From positions 1-22,234 of IMG/VR virus record IMGVR_UViG_3300031658_000150: a stretch of DNA of 22,234 nucleotides; one strand, given 5' to 3'. Below the pieces are notes generated by a model. That model was not told where the DNA came from. It saw only the letters and a list, made by a program, of their open reading frames with translations, and ran no database searches. The translations under genes and the position numbers were made by a program. Below, piece by piece: positions 15,211 to 22,234 of this stretch (the stretch's first letter is position 1; every line of letters starts with the position of its first letter). The stretch comes from a virus.

Positions 15211-16076
15211 TATGATTGAGCCTCCTCAAGCTTTAAAGAAAAAGAGTATAAATTATTAGTATTTAAGTCGTATTGTTGAACATCTGAAGCTAGCACTACT
15301 CTCATCAAAGGGTTGTGGAAGTTAAGTACAACATTGTTTAATGTCTGCTTTTGAAGCCCCGGCATAAAATGAATTATACGTTCAGTTTCTGCAGGCCGTG
15401 TGCTATTATATACAGTATTTGTTTCAACTTGAGTAACTTTGTACATTTTTAAGTGACTTGTATCATTCGTATCTGATATAGTAAACATGTCTCCAGGTCG
15501 AGGGTCTCTACCGATTGTACTGCCGAAACCATCTACCATAATAGACGTAGTACCTGCTGTTGCTATGACTATACCGGAGCCTGCTGCTGGTCCTGTAGCT
15601 GTAAATACAGTACCTATAGTATTAGTTTCAGCACCTACTGAAACAAAGTTAGTGGTTCCAAGTGTATTTATTTTATATGCGTTTCCTGGTATAAGATTAC
15701 CCGCCGCTTCAGTGTTTGTTCGGAGTGCAGTTAAATTAGATGCAGCATATGTAGCAAACGCAGCATTCTGGGGTACGTTGTTCTGAGGTAGAGAAATAAA
15801 GAAAGCTTTAAGCCCTCCTCTAGTATTAAGCAAAAAGTTCTGGATTGGCTCGAATTCTTCGCGAGTCATGGGATTATATTTTATAGCTACGCTCCACTTA
15901 TGTCCTACTACAGACCTGGATACTAACCTTCCTGAGTTAGTACGAGTCTGCATAACAGGGGAGGAAGAGGTTAACTGCATGCTTGCAAAGCCCGGGCCTG
16001 CAGTGCCTCCTACTTGTCCGGCATTGCCTATGGCAGTGCTAGGGTCGGGTAAGCGATTTTGGTAAGTAATGGTCAT
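15210..16076 (-). CDS. Minor / distal tail protein (lambda M-like), with inserted domain (288 aa)
   Basis: Residues about 40-97 (TRTNSGRLVSRSVVGHKWSV, then IKYNPMTREEFEPIQNFLLN and RGGLKAFFISLPQ) follow the pattern of lambda gpM and distal tail proteins, which join the tube end to the tip. The C-terminus returns to this fold (NNVVLNFHNPLMRVVLASD and LYSFSLKLEEAQS). Between them, about residues 120-173, is a separate module AAGNLIPGNAYKINTLGTTN followed by FVSVGAETNTIGTVFTATGP, a G-rich repeat unit found in many marine phage structural proteins. The ATG overlaps the tape measure stop (ATGA), and the stop overlaps the tip gene start, so the three are coupled. The distal-tail role is inferred from motif and position. 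Confidence 0.75.
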   Translation of the reverse strand: MTITYQNRLPDPSTAIGNAGQVGGTAGPGFASMQLTSSSPVMQTRTNSGRLVSRSVVGHKWSVAIKYNPMTREEFEPIQNFLLNTRGGLKAFFISLPQNNVPQNAAFATYAASNLTALRTNTEAAGNLIPGNAYKINTLGTTNFVSVGAETNTIGTVFTATGPAAGSGIVIATAGTTSIMVDGFGSTIGRDPRPGDMFTISDTNDTSHLKMYKVTQVETNTVYNSTRPAETERIIHFMPGLQKQTLNNVVLNFHNPLMRVVLASDVQQYDLNTNNLYSFSLKLEEAQS

Positions 16077-19000
16077 GCTGAATACGCCTCATCAGATACT
16101 CCTTCAAGGAAAAACTCTCCATGTTCGTTAGCTGCTTCTCTTATCATTCTTATAATATGTCCTTTCTGTGCTATTAGTACTTCTTCAACGCCTGCGGCAT
16201 CTACGGCCTGAATGTTGAAGCTTACATTTGTGGGTGCGCCAGTACCTTTTCCTGAGGCTATAATTTCACCTGGTACGTCTGGCATGAATACTTCTGGCCC
16301 TTGTTCTCCGACAATATAACCACCGGCTGCTCTGTTTTTGTAACCAGAAAAAGCTGAAGTAGGTTTAAAGTTTGTAGCTTGTCCCTGCCCTTGAGCTCCT
16401 CTCATGTAGGATAGTTCGCCTCCGGCATTGTTACCTTTTGCGAGGTCTACTGTGTTACTTCGCTCGCCCATGGTAAGAGCAGAGGGTGCTGAACCTGCTG
16501 AAGGTGCTGAACCTGCACCACCTTGATACGAAGAAGAAGAGATTGCAGATAACTGTGCAGCACCCAGAGCAGCAGCAGCGGCTCCAAAAACAGCAGTCCA
16601 AGGTAGTCCTGGTGGTGCACTTACCGCTGACATAATAGCATTCGCAGTAGACATAACAACTTGAGCCATTTGCATTTTCTTATTTTGCTCAAAAGCTTTT
16701 CTTTTTATTTTATCCTTTTTCTTCTCCATAGCAGCAATTTTTGCAAGGCTTCCTGCGGATTTACCGTCTCTTCTCTTTTCTGCGTTAATTTCACTATCTA
16801 TGCCTGCTACCGCTGCTTTTGCTTGTGCCTGTTGCATATTCCCTAAAGCAGCTACTCCTGCGGAAGCAAGCTGTAGGCCTTCTGCTAAACCAAATTCCTT
16901 TTCTTTTATTTGGTCAAAAGCAGTCGACAGTGCCTCTGCCATTGTAAAAGCCCCTGCAGATACAGCAGCTATAAGCTCTCCTTCAGGGCCTAGCTGTTTT
17001 GCTTGGTCCATCATACCTTTCATGGATTCGCCCATCATTTTAAATTTTTCACTAGTGCTCACGTCTTCGCTATTATTGTACAAATCGGCGTTTGCCTGAA
17101 TTGAAGAGGATGCATCCAAGGACGCCCCCATTTGACCTCCAGAGATTCTGGTAGCATTGTCTACTCTGTTTTGTCTTTCCTTTTCTTGCTCTTTTAGTAA
17201 GCTTAACTTTAGGCCCTCTATTTTTGCTTCTTCTTTAGTAGCTTCTAGAGATAAGCCTAGACTATCATACTTGTCTGCCATAGCCTTTGCTAAAAGTAAT
17301 TCTGTATTTAAAGAGCTTTGACGAGTCATGCTTGCCGCGACTTCTAATCCGGCCATTTCATACATTCCCTCTGTCGAAGCGTGAGTAGCTTTTGTAACTT
17401 CCATGCCTGCTGTAATTGCATCTAAAAGTAATAACTCCTTATTTAGTGCCTTTAAACCTGCAACATCTCCCTCTGGTATATTAAAGAGTTTGAAAATTTG
17501 ACTATATTTTTTAATAATAGCATCAAAATCAATACCCCCTTGCATGTCTTTAAGAGCTGCAGTTAAATCATTCGTATAACCAGAAAAATCTCCAGTGGAT
17601 TTTTCACCTTTCGCAAAAACACCAACTAAATTGGCTACATGTTGTGCCGCCGCTTTGGCAGAATTTGAAATATTTTGTTGCTCTATGTTGTAAGCTCTAA
17701 AGTTGCTCAAAACGGTTTCAGGGTCCATTCCTTTTTCTAAGTCCGATAAGAAACCTGCAGTAGCCGATATTTTTGTATTCAAAAGTGCTACTTCTTCGGT
17801 ATTCTCAAATACTACGCCCTTCATGGTTTCATAAACTGCTACCTCTCTAGATAGTATTTCTATCATACCTTCTTTTGTTTCTAAAGTGGATATAGCAGAG
17901 GAATTTTGAATAGCTTGTAACTCTTTCTCTGCTTCTATTACTTTTTGTGTCTCAAAGGCGCCTTTTGCTGTGGCTTTAATATTCTTCTGCTGTATATTAA
18001 GTTGTGCTGTTGATATTCCATTTACATTCGACGTCATCAAGATATATTTTTCAAGCCAACTCATCTCCGAGGCCTGTTCGCCTTTAGCAACCTTAGCTCG
18101 CGTCGTCTCAGCAGCGTATAGCTTTTTTCTAGCTTCTACTAGTTTCGTTACTTTCATAGCTTGCTGTACTTGCACTAACTCAAATAAAGAATCATTTATC
18201 TGTTGAGTTACTCCAGTAGACGCGTTTAAAACAGTAAAAAATCTCTCGGCATTAGTAGTGGCTTCTAAGTAGGTTGTGGCCATTTGAGCTGTAACATTAT
18301 TCAACTCTTCCATTCTTTCGGTTATGCCTTCCATAGTTTTAGACACTAAAGTTGTTGGTGTTGAGAAGAATTTTTCAAAAAGAGGATATAATAAAGAGCC
18401 TATGAACAAGACTTGACCAATAATAGGTATTGCATTTAAAGCTGCAGTGCCAAAAAGAGTAACAGCTCCTGTAGCCGCTCTAGCTCCTACTGCAATTTTA
18501 TTAAATATGCCTGATGTTTTTCCTAGGTTGGCCATCTGTAGACCGGAGTACTTTGCAGCTTTACCAAAACCTCCCATAATCGTAGTAGAATTACTAATCT
18601 CATTCAGACCTCTTCCAGTTAAACCAGATGCAGTAGACTTACCAGAGGCTCTTTGTCCTGCACCCGAAGTAACCATTCTATTTTTTTCTATCGACTGAAG
18701 TTTTAACATTTCTACTTGTAACATTCTTATTTCTGCAAGCTCTCTCTTTTTGTTTACAGATAATAGTTTTCCTGCTTTCTTATTAGCAACTGATCTTAGT
18801 TTCTCTGATTTAGCTAAATTAGTTACGGCTTCTTTTAGCTGTTTAGTACTTAAAGTTCCTGATCTTATCTCTTTTTCCATTTTTTTAACACTAGGAGGTA
18901 CCGTTTTAAATGCTTTGCTTACGCTTGCTACTGCGTTTGTATATTCTTTGGATATAACTTTTGAAGCTTTTTGAGCCGAAACTGCTGCTGCCGTTGCCAA

Positions 19001-19960
19001 AGCTTTTTGACGGCCGATAACTATATCCATAGCGGGCACTAATTGCTTAAGTATTGTAGCTCCAAATAATATCAGTATACTTAATAGGGCTGTAGGAGAA
19101 GATGCTAGTAAAGAAACTAAAGGGTTTAGAGCGGTGGACAGACCAGCTAGAAGAGTTTGAGTCAAGTCTGCAAAACTTGCAGATAATTTATTATAAGGAT
19201 TTTCATCTATAGCTTTAGATAGATTACCGAATTTTTTTGTACCTTGATCTATAATGGCATTCGTAAAGGCCATTCTTTTTTCAAAGCTACTTAACTCAGT
19301 TACGGACTTGCCTACAGATGCGGCATAGTCTTGAGATACTTCATCGAGTCGCACTAGTATACCTAGCTCATCTAAGATCTCTGGCTCTAGTTTCGCTGCA
19401 CCACGGGTTAAACGATCCATAGCATCCGTCATATCCCGACCCAAGGCTAAGGAGGCTCCTTTTGCTACTCTAGTCAAGCCTTCCATCTGACCTTGGCTAA
19501 ACCCTGCTGAGATACCTACTGCTACGGATTTCATAGCATCTGCTGTGGAAACTGCTGCTCCTGTAATCTCTTTCAACCTATCTGCGATATAAGGTAAGTT
19601 CTGGCCTGCAGCTCTACCTGTAAAAGTCAAGCCTTCTCCTAGCTTTTGAATACCTCCGGCTCTTTGTAAGACCCCAAATGCAGCAGTAATGGCAAAAACA
19701 TTCGCAGCTAAAGTTGCGTATGCAGGTACTAAAGTGCCTCCAACAGTTTGAGCTTGTTTGGAAAACGCTTTTGTACTATTAGAAGTAAGGGCTCCAACGC
19801 CCTTTTCTTGACGATTGTACCTATTTTTCTTCTTATTAAGTTTTTCTTGGGAATTGCCTAAACCGTCTGTTTCTTTAGCGGCTTTCTTTGCTTTAACGGC
19901 AAGCTTCTCTAAGCTACCGTCTTCGTTAACTTTGTACGTTACCGTAATTTTATCAGCCAC
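16073..19960 (-). CDS. Tail tape measure protein (1295 aa)
   Basis: This long, helix-rich protein sets tail length during tube assembly and is ejected with the DNA. The start is GTG at 19960, in a TAGTG overlap with the chaperone partner. Residues about 1-280 contain a Lys-rich start and the Ala/Gly-rich segment YATLAANVFAITAAFGVL. Hydrophobic, membrane-capable segments lie near 284-306 (LLASSPTALLSILILFGATI), 494-530 (TAALNAIPIIGQVLFIGSLL) and 1094-1140 (VVMSTANAIMSAVSAPPGLP). Long helical or coiled-coil stretches fill 540-1090. The C-terminal GGYIVGEQGPEVFMPDVPGE (about 1208-1230) is a frequent tape measure motif. At the usual 0.15 nm per residue the tail would be about 190 nm, an estimate only. 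Confidence 0.9.
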   Translation of the reverse strand: MADKITVTYKVNEDGSLEKLAVKAKKAAKETDGLGNSQEKLNKKKNRYNRQEKGVGALTSNSTKAFSKQAQTVGGTLVPAYATLAANVFAITAAFGVLQRAGGIQKLGEGLTFTGRAAGQNLPYIADRLKEITGAAVSTADAMKSVAVGISAGFSQGQMEGLTRVAKGASLALGRDMTDAMDRLTRGAAKLEPEILDELGILVRLDEVSQDYAASVGKSVTELSSFEKRMAFTNAIIDQGTKKFGNLSKAIDENPYNKLSASFADLTQTLLAGLSTALNPLVSLLASSPTALLSILILFGATILKQLVPAMDIVIGRQKALATAAAVSAQKASKVISKEYTNAVASVSKAFKTVPPSVKKMEKEIRSGTLSTKQLKEAVTNLAKSEKLRSVANKKAGKLLSVNKKRELAEIRMLQVEMLKLQSIEKNRMVTSGAGQRASGKSTASGLTGRGLNEISNSTTIMGGFGKAAKYSGLQMANLGKTSGIFNKIAVGARAATGAVTLFGTAALNAIPIIGQVLFIGSLLYPLFEKFFSTPTTLVSKTMEGITERMEELNNVTAQMATTYLEATTNAERFFTVLNASTGVTQQINDSLFELVQVQQAMKVTKLVEARKKLYAAETTRAKVAKGEQASEMSWLEKYILMTSNVNGISTAQLNIQQKNIKATAKGAFETQKVIEAEKELQAIQNSSAISTLETKEGMIEILSREVAVYETMKGVVFENTEEVALLNTKISATAGFLSDLEKGMDPETVLSNFRAYNIEQQNISNSAKAAAQHVANLVGVFAKGEKSTGDFSGYTNDLTAALKDMQGGIDFDAIIKKYSQIFKLFNIPEGDVAGLKALNKELLLLDAITAGMEVTKATHASTEGMYEMAGLEVAASMTRQSSLNTELLLAKAMADKYDSLGLSLEATKEEAKIEGLKLSLLKEQEKERQNRVDNATRISGGQMGASLDASSSIQANADLYNNSEDVSTSEKFKMMGESMKGMMDQAKQLGPEGELIAAVSAGAFTMAEALSTAFDQIKEKEFGLAEGLQLASAGVAALGNMQQAQAKAAVAGIDSEINAEKRRDGKSAGSLAKIAAMEKKKDKIKRKAFEQNKKMQMAQVVMSTANAIMSAVSAPPGLPWTAVFGAAAAALGAAQLSAISSSSYQGGAGSAPSAGSAPSALTMGERSNTVDLAKGNNAGGELSYMRGAQGQGQATNFKPTSAFSGYKNRAAGGYIVGEQGPEVFMPDVPGEIIASGKGTGAPTNVSFNIQAVDAAGVEEVLIAQKGHIIRMIREAANEHGEFFLEGVSDEAYSA

Positions 19961-20325
19961 TAGTGTTTTCTCTTTAGCTTATCCATCTCTCTTTTAAGCT
20001 GCGCCTGAGAGTCTTTGATAGCCCTTGATTCTAGGTAAGTTAGAATCTCTAAAAATAATTCTTTATCCTCTATACCGTGTATATCCATATAGAAAGGCAA
20101 GTTAGTAAAATCTTTTCCCATATACCCTATTTCAGGGTATACTCTATCTCCTAAACTTTGGAAGGTAGTTATGGCTTGTATTACTATCTCTGGAAAGTCC
20201 TCCCAATCAGGAGGAATTTCGTCTTCTTCAGGTTCTTTCTCTAACTGCTCGCACATCTTAAAATAACGCTCTCGCGTCATCTTAGATTCATTATTCTTGA
20301 AGTACCTCTCCAGCCGGGCTAGCAT
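19960..20325 (-). CDS. Tail assembly chaperone, frameshift partner (121 aa if independent)
   Basis: It sits where lambda T follows G: it overlaps the end of the chaperone gene in another frame and precedes the tape measure. It contains PPDWEDFPEIVIQAITTFQS, LGDRVYPEIGYMGKDFTNLP and IEDKELFLEILTYLESR, ending in a basic helix REMDKLKRKH. This pattern I associate with the second chaperone frame in marine siphophages. The ATG at 20325 has AGGAG directly abutting it with no spacer, which is poor for initiation. Expression as a fusion by -2 or +1 frameshift is therefore more likely than a free protein. The frame is closed by a TAG at 20356-20358, limiting where the shift can occur. Confidence 0.8.
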   Translation of the reverse strand: MLARLERYFKNNESKMTRERYFKMCEQLEKEPEEDEIPPDWEDFPEIVIQAITTFQSLGDRVYPEIGYMGKDFTNLPFYMDIHGIEDKELFLEILTYLESRAIKDSQAQLKREMDKLKRKH

Positions 20326-20355
20326 CTCCTCTCTCTGGTCTTGTACGAAAGTTAT
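20291..20355 (-). promoter_or_regulatory. Predicted programmed frameshift region (-2 or +1)
   Basis: The downstream frame is +1, equal to -2, relative to the G-like frame. The shift must lie between the TAG in the downstream frame (20358-20356) and the upstream gene's stop (20291-20293). The coding strand has AGAGAGAG (20336-20329). The Arg codon AGA at 20332-20330 can slip back two bases onto an identical AGA, giving a fusion of about 260 residues. A +1 slip at TTT-C (20350-20347) is an alternative. A Shine-Dalgarno-like AGGAG lies just 3' of the tract and may stimulate slippage. Confidence 0.6.
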
Positions 20356-20740
20356 CTAGATCAAAGACTACCTCATTAAGCCAGGTATCAAACTCAGAAG
20401 AAGAAGAGACTAAAGTCTCGGCATTGTCTATACTGTAGTCTAGCTCTTGAGAAGGGTCTTGACCTTCAATATCTACTAGGATTAAAGTCTCTAGATGAGC
20501 AAGAGTTAGTCCTTTCCAGTTTTTTACTACTGATTTTGTAAACTCTACAATGAACTTCTCTTCGTCCAAGTCTTCTACAGCTTGTCTGGTTTTACGATCA
20601 AACTTCTTAGTAGTGCATTTTTTACGAAGTCCTGTCAATTCTTTTCGTGAAAGGTTGGCTACTTCTACTTCAAAGCCTGGCAGTCCTGGAAACTCTACCC
20701 AGACTGCTTTAGTGTCAACCATTAATTTTTTAAGATCCAT
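20291..20740 (-). CDS. Tail assembly chaperone (lambda G-like, 149 aa)
   Basis: G-type chaperones coat the tape measure protein and recruit tube subunits. The sequence has VWVEFPGLPGFEVEVANLSRKELTGLRKKC (about 13-42), KKFDRKTRQ, LDEEKFIVEFTKSVVKNWKG (about 59-78), a Ser-rich linker and FDTWLNEVVFDLDNF (about 117-131), all consistent with the family. AAGGAATAACA precedes the ATG, nine bases after the upstream stop. The last 35 bases overlap the next gene in the -2/+1 frame. The final tail PERGDASPAGEVLQE is what is made without frameshifting. Confidence 0.85.
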   Translation of the reverse strand: MDLKKLMVDTKAVWVEFPGLPGFEVEVANLSRKELTGLRKKCTTKKFDRKTRQAVEDLDEEKFIVEFTKSVVKNWKGLTLAHLETLILVDIEGQDPSQELDYSIDNAETLVSSSSEFDTWLNEVVFDLDNFRTRPERGDASPAGEVLQE

Positions 20741-20749
20741 TGTTATTCC

Positions 20750-21652
20750 TTATATATTATTAAATTTAAGTAAACTAGCGCCGAGGGCGGTAGGATTGTC
20801 ATTCATCTTCCAATCATATGTTTGAGTAAATACGTCTTCAACACCAGCTCTGTTAGTAAAACTTGCATCGGCTAGGCTTACTTGAAAACCTAAAGTTGCG
20901 CTAGCACCTGCTTTTATTACAAGTGCGACACCTATGCCCCAAGTTTGCACGTCAACATTAAAAGCTGTGTTAGCAATATATTGACCTACAGAACCTGAAA
21001 GAGTTCTTTTCTCTAGTGTGAATTTAGAAGGGTACATAGAGGTTGCAGCGTTAGTAACTCCTAATGCATTATGGATAGTTTCGTATGGAACCCACTTAAT
21101 ATCGTTTTGGAGTTCTATCGCAACTTTGTATATCCCTTCAGTAAGGGATAAACCATCTACGGATACTAAAAGGTAGTCTACAAGCTGCTCGGTACGTGTA
21201 CCTCTAGCAACAGTGCTTATAGATGCTCCTCTTGTAAGCTTAGACGCCTGACCTTGAATGCCCAACTTGAGATTCTGTAATTTCTCAATTATGAATGTCC
21301 CATTAGTTATAACACAAGTTTCAAGCTTAAAAACGTCGTTCGGTACTTTTATATATAAGTCAAAAGTATCTAAAGTACTAGTACCTGCTTTAAAGTCTAC
21401 TAATAAGTTAAATACCTTATCTAAAGTATTTTGAGTAAGAGCAGGTATTGTGAATTCAAAACTTGCAGGATTGGCCTTAGTTATGCTGGAGGCTTCGTGC
21501 AGTTTATGTTGCTCTTGCAAAGTTTTCTTTGGATAAGTTTTATCCGTAAAAGTCTGGCTAAAACTTATTTCTCCTGTAACATCCAGCCTAACTGTATCTG
21601 AACCATGTACAATATAAACCTCTGCGTCATTCTTGAAATTGTAAGTAGCCAT
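20750..21652 (-). CDS. Second tail-tube-like / tail structural protein (300 aa)
   Basis: The protein begins MATYNFKNDAEVYIVHGSDT and has tube-like features: ISFSQTFTDKTYPKKTLQEQ, an EFTIPALTQNTLDKVFNLLV segment (about 65-85), LDTFDLYIK and FIIEKLQNLKLGIQGQASKL. The N-terminal half resembles siphophage tail tube or tail-completion folds. The C-terminal half (LVSVDGLSLTEGIYKVAIEL onward) looks like an added beta domain. GGAGAAGT precedes the ATG. It sits downstream of a promoter and a terminator-like hairpin, and immediately upstream of the chaperone gene. It could be a tube variant, a tail terminator or a decoration protein; position favours a tube-type protein. Confidence 0.6.
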   Translation of the reverse strand: MATYNFKNDAEVYIVHGSDTVRLDVTGEISFSQTFTDKTYPKKTLQEQHKLHEASSITKANPASFEFTIPALTQNTLDKVFNLLVDFKAGTSTLDTFDLYIKVPNDVFKLETCVITNGTFIIEKLQNLKLGIQGQASKLTRGASISTVARGTRTEQLVDYLLVSVDGLSLTEGIYKVAIELQNDIKWVPYETIHNALGVTNAATSMYPSKFTLEKRTLSGSVGQYIANTAFNVDVQTWGIGVALVIKAGASATLGFQVSLADASFTNRAGVEDVFTQTYDWKMNDNPTALGASLLKFNNI

Positions 21653-21667
21653 ACTTCTCCGGATAGC

Positions 21668-21693
21668 AAAAGGGGCTCAGAAAGAACCCCTTT
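21668..21693 (-). terminator. Terminator-like hairpin in the promoter-proximal leader
   Basis: In RNA sense AAAGGGGUUC pairs with GAGCCCCUUU around a UUUCU loop, giving a 10-bp stem with one U-G pair, followed by one more U and then GCU. The U-run is short, so termination may be partial. The hairpin lies about 10 nt downstream of the predicted start of the promoter at 21711-21739, and upstream of the ribosome binding site of the 300-residue gene. Confidence 0.65.
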
Positions 21694-21710
21694 ACCTTTT
21701 CTATTAACAT

Positions 21711-21739
21711 AGTATAGTCCAAAAGACATTGTATGTCAA
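21711..21739 (-). promoter_or_regulatory. Sigma70-type promoter after the tail tube gene
   Basis: On the minus strand TTGACA (21739-21734), 17 bases, TATACT (21716-21711), with an A-tract (TTAAAAAAAGTTC) directly upstream. The -35 box begins ten bases after the tail tube stop codon. The predicted start near 21704 gives a 52-base leader containing the terminator-like hairpin. It is built like the promoters at 6974-7002 and 1771-1799. Confidence 0.85.
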
Positions 21740-21748
21740 GAACTTTTT

Positions 21749-22234
21749 TTAAGCACCTATATACTTGATTGCTATCTCATCAGTAGAGCTAATATCCGTG
21801 CCAAGAGCGTGGAAATTAACTTCTAAAGAGATTACGTCATCAATAGAATGTGTTGGTACTTCTAGGTGGCAAGCTGCCATATCGAACTCAATACGAGGTA
21901 CGGAACTTGCTCCGCCCACTTTAAAGCTCAGATCGAACTTATTAGTAATAGTATCACTATCTTCAATAATGCGTTCGAATAGATCCATGCTAGAATCAGC
22001 AGTAGAATTCAAGTAGCAAGTGAAACTTCCGCCAATTGTACGAGTCCCAGTTACGTGGCCCAAAGGCTGGTTAACTACACCTAAAGTTTCAGGTGTTAGG
22101 AATGTCATATTATTAGAAATAGTAATGTTACCACCTGTTAGGGTTAAGTTGTAAGTCTCTGCATCTGAATCACCATCATCGTTCTCACTAACAGACCTCA
22201 AATGGTCATCAGCAGTAGTCATAACAAGCTGAGT
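21749..22234 (-). CDS. Major tail tube protein (N-terminus cut by window edge)
   Basis: The frame is open to the right edge (162 codons including stop visible). An ATG at 22222 has no Shine-Dalgarno before it, and the frame continues upstream (TQLV before the Met), so the true start lies outside. The visible protein has YNLTLTGGNITISNNMTFLT, GVVNQPLGHVTGTRTIGGSF, FERIIEDSDTITNKFDLSFK and VPTHSIDDVISLEVNFHALG. Beta-strands with a T-G-R-IGGSFT core and an ED-D-T-N loop match siphophage major tail proteins, which stack as hexamers into the tube. Position before tail proteins and chaperones supports this. It is followed ten bases later by a promoter. Confidence 0.75.
   Translation of the reverse strand, partial: TQLVMTTADDHLRSVSENDDGDSDAETYNLTLTGGNITISNNMTFLTPETLGVVNQPLGHVTGTRTIGGSFTCYLNSTADSSMDLFERIIEDSDTITNKFDLSFKVGGASSVPRIEFDMAACHLEVPTHSIDDVISLEVNFHALGTDISSTDEIAIKYIGA

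Noticed and set aside
20291-20358. A -1 frameshift of the lambda G/GT kind
   Set aside because: The frame arithmetic (20740 minus 20325 leaves remainder 1) places the second gene in the +1/-2 frame, and no X-XXY-YYZ heptamer leads into it.
1-22234. tRNA genes, CRISPR arrays, insertion sequences, attachment sites
   Set aside because: No cloverleaf with CCA-type end, no regularly spaced identical repeats, no transposase or integrase frame, and no terminal inverted repeats were seen.

Overview
The window is a late structural module of a tailed double-stranded DNA phage, AT-rich and coded entirely on the minus strand, so it is read from the right edge to the left. A long tape measure gene, a tail-tube protein, an overlapping pair of tail assembly chaperone genes and a lambda J-like tip protein point to a long, non-contractile tail (siphovirus type). 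No contractile sheath, capsid, lysis or replication gene is visible. The fibre motifs (HDG-SYI-D-GTGNL, AYGWGNHASAGY, PKAGGTMTGAL, MAQTI-KRS N-termini) are the kind common in marine phages. The host cannot be named, but the promoters match the bacterial housekeeping sigma factor closely.

Layout in transcription order. (1) 22234-21749: tail-tube protein, cut by the window edge. A consensus-like promoter (21711-21739) follows, then a terminator-like hairpin only about 10 nt past the predicted start point. (2) 21652-15210: second tail/tube-like protein, tail assembly chaperone and its overlapping frameshift partner, 1295-residue tape measure protein, and a minor (distal) tail protein. These are tightly packed with ATGA, TAATG or TAGTG overlaps. 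(3) 15210-8452: a 2252-residue tip protein, with J-like hub domains, a fibronectin-like domain, tandem beta-rich repeats, a short collagen-like stretch and a complete C-terminal Hint (hedgehog/intein-type) autoprocessing domain ending in His-Asn-Lys-Gly. (4) 8440-7030: GNAT-like acetyltransferase, 2-oxoglutarate/Fe(II) dioxygenase and a 53-residue single-span membrane protein. (5) A perfect-consensus promoter (6974-7002) starts a cassette of seven or eight small and medium fibre/baseplate-periphery genes (6953-1823). (6) A third consensus-like promoter (1771-1799) drives a large tail fibre gene that starts at 1710 and is still open at the left edge.

As a working model, tube and chaperones build the shaft on the tape measure, and the minor tail and tip proteins close its end. 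The fibre cassette supplies receptor-binding parts. The GNAT and dioxygenase genes between tip and fibres are candidates for post-translational modification of tail proteins or host targets. The most interesting points are the tip Hint domain without a downstream splicing nucleophile, the chaperone overlap that needs a -2 (or +1) shift at an AGAGAGAG tract, and three near-identical sigma70-type promoters inside a late operon.
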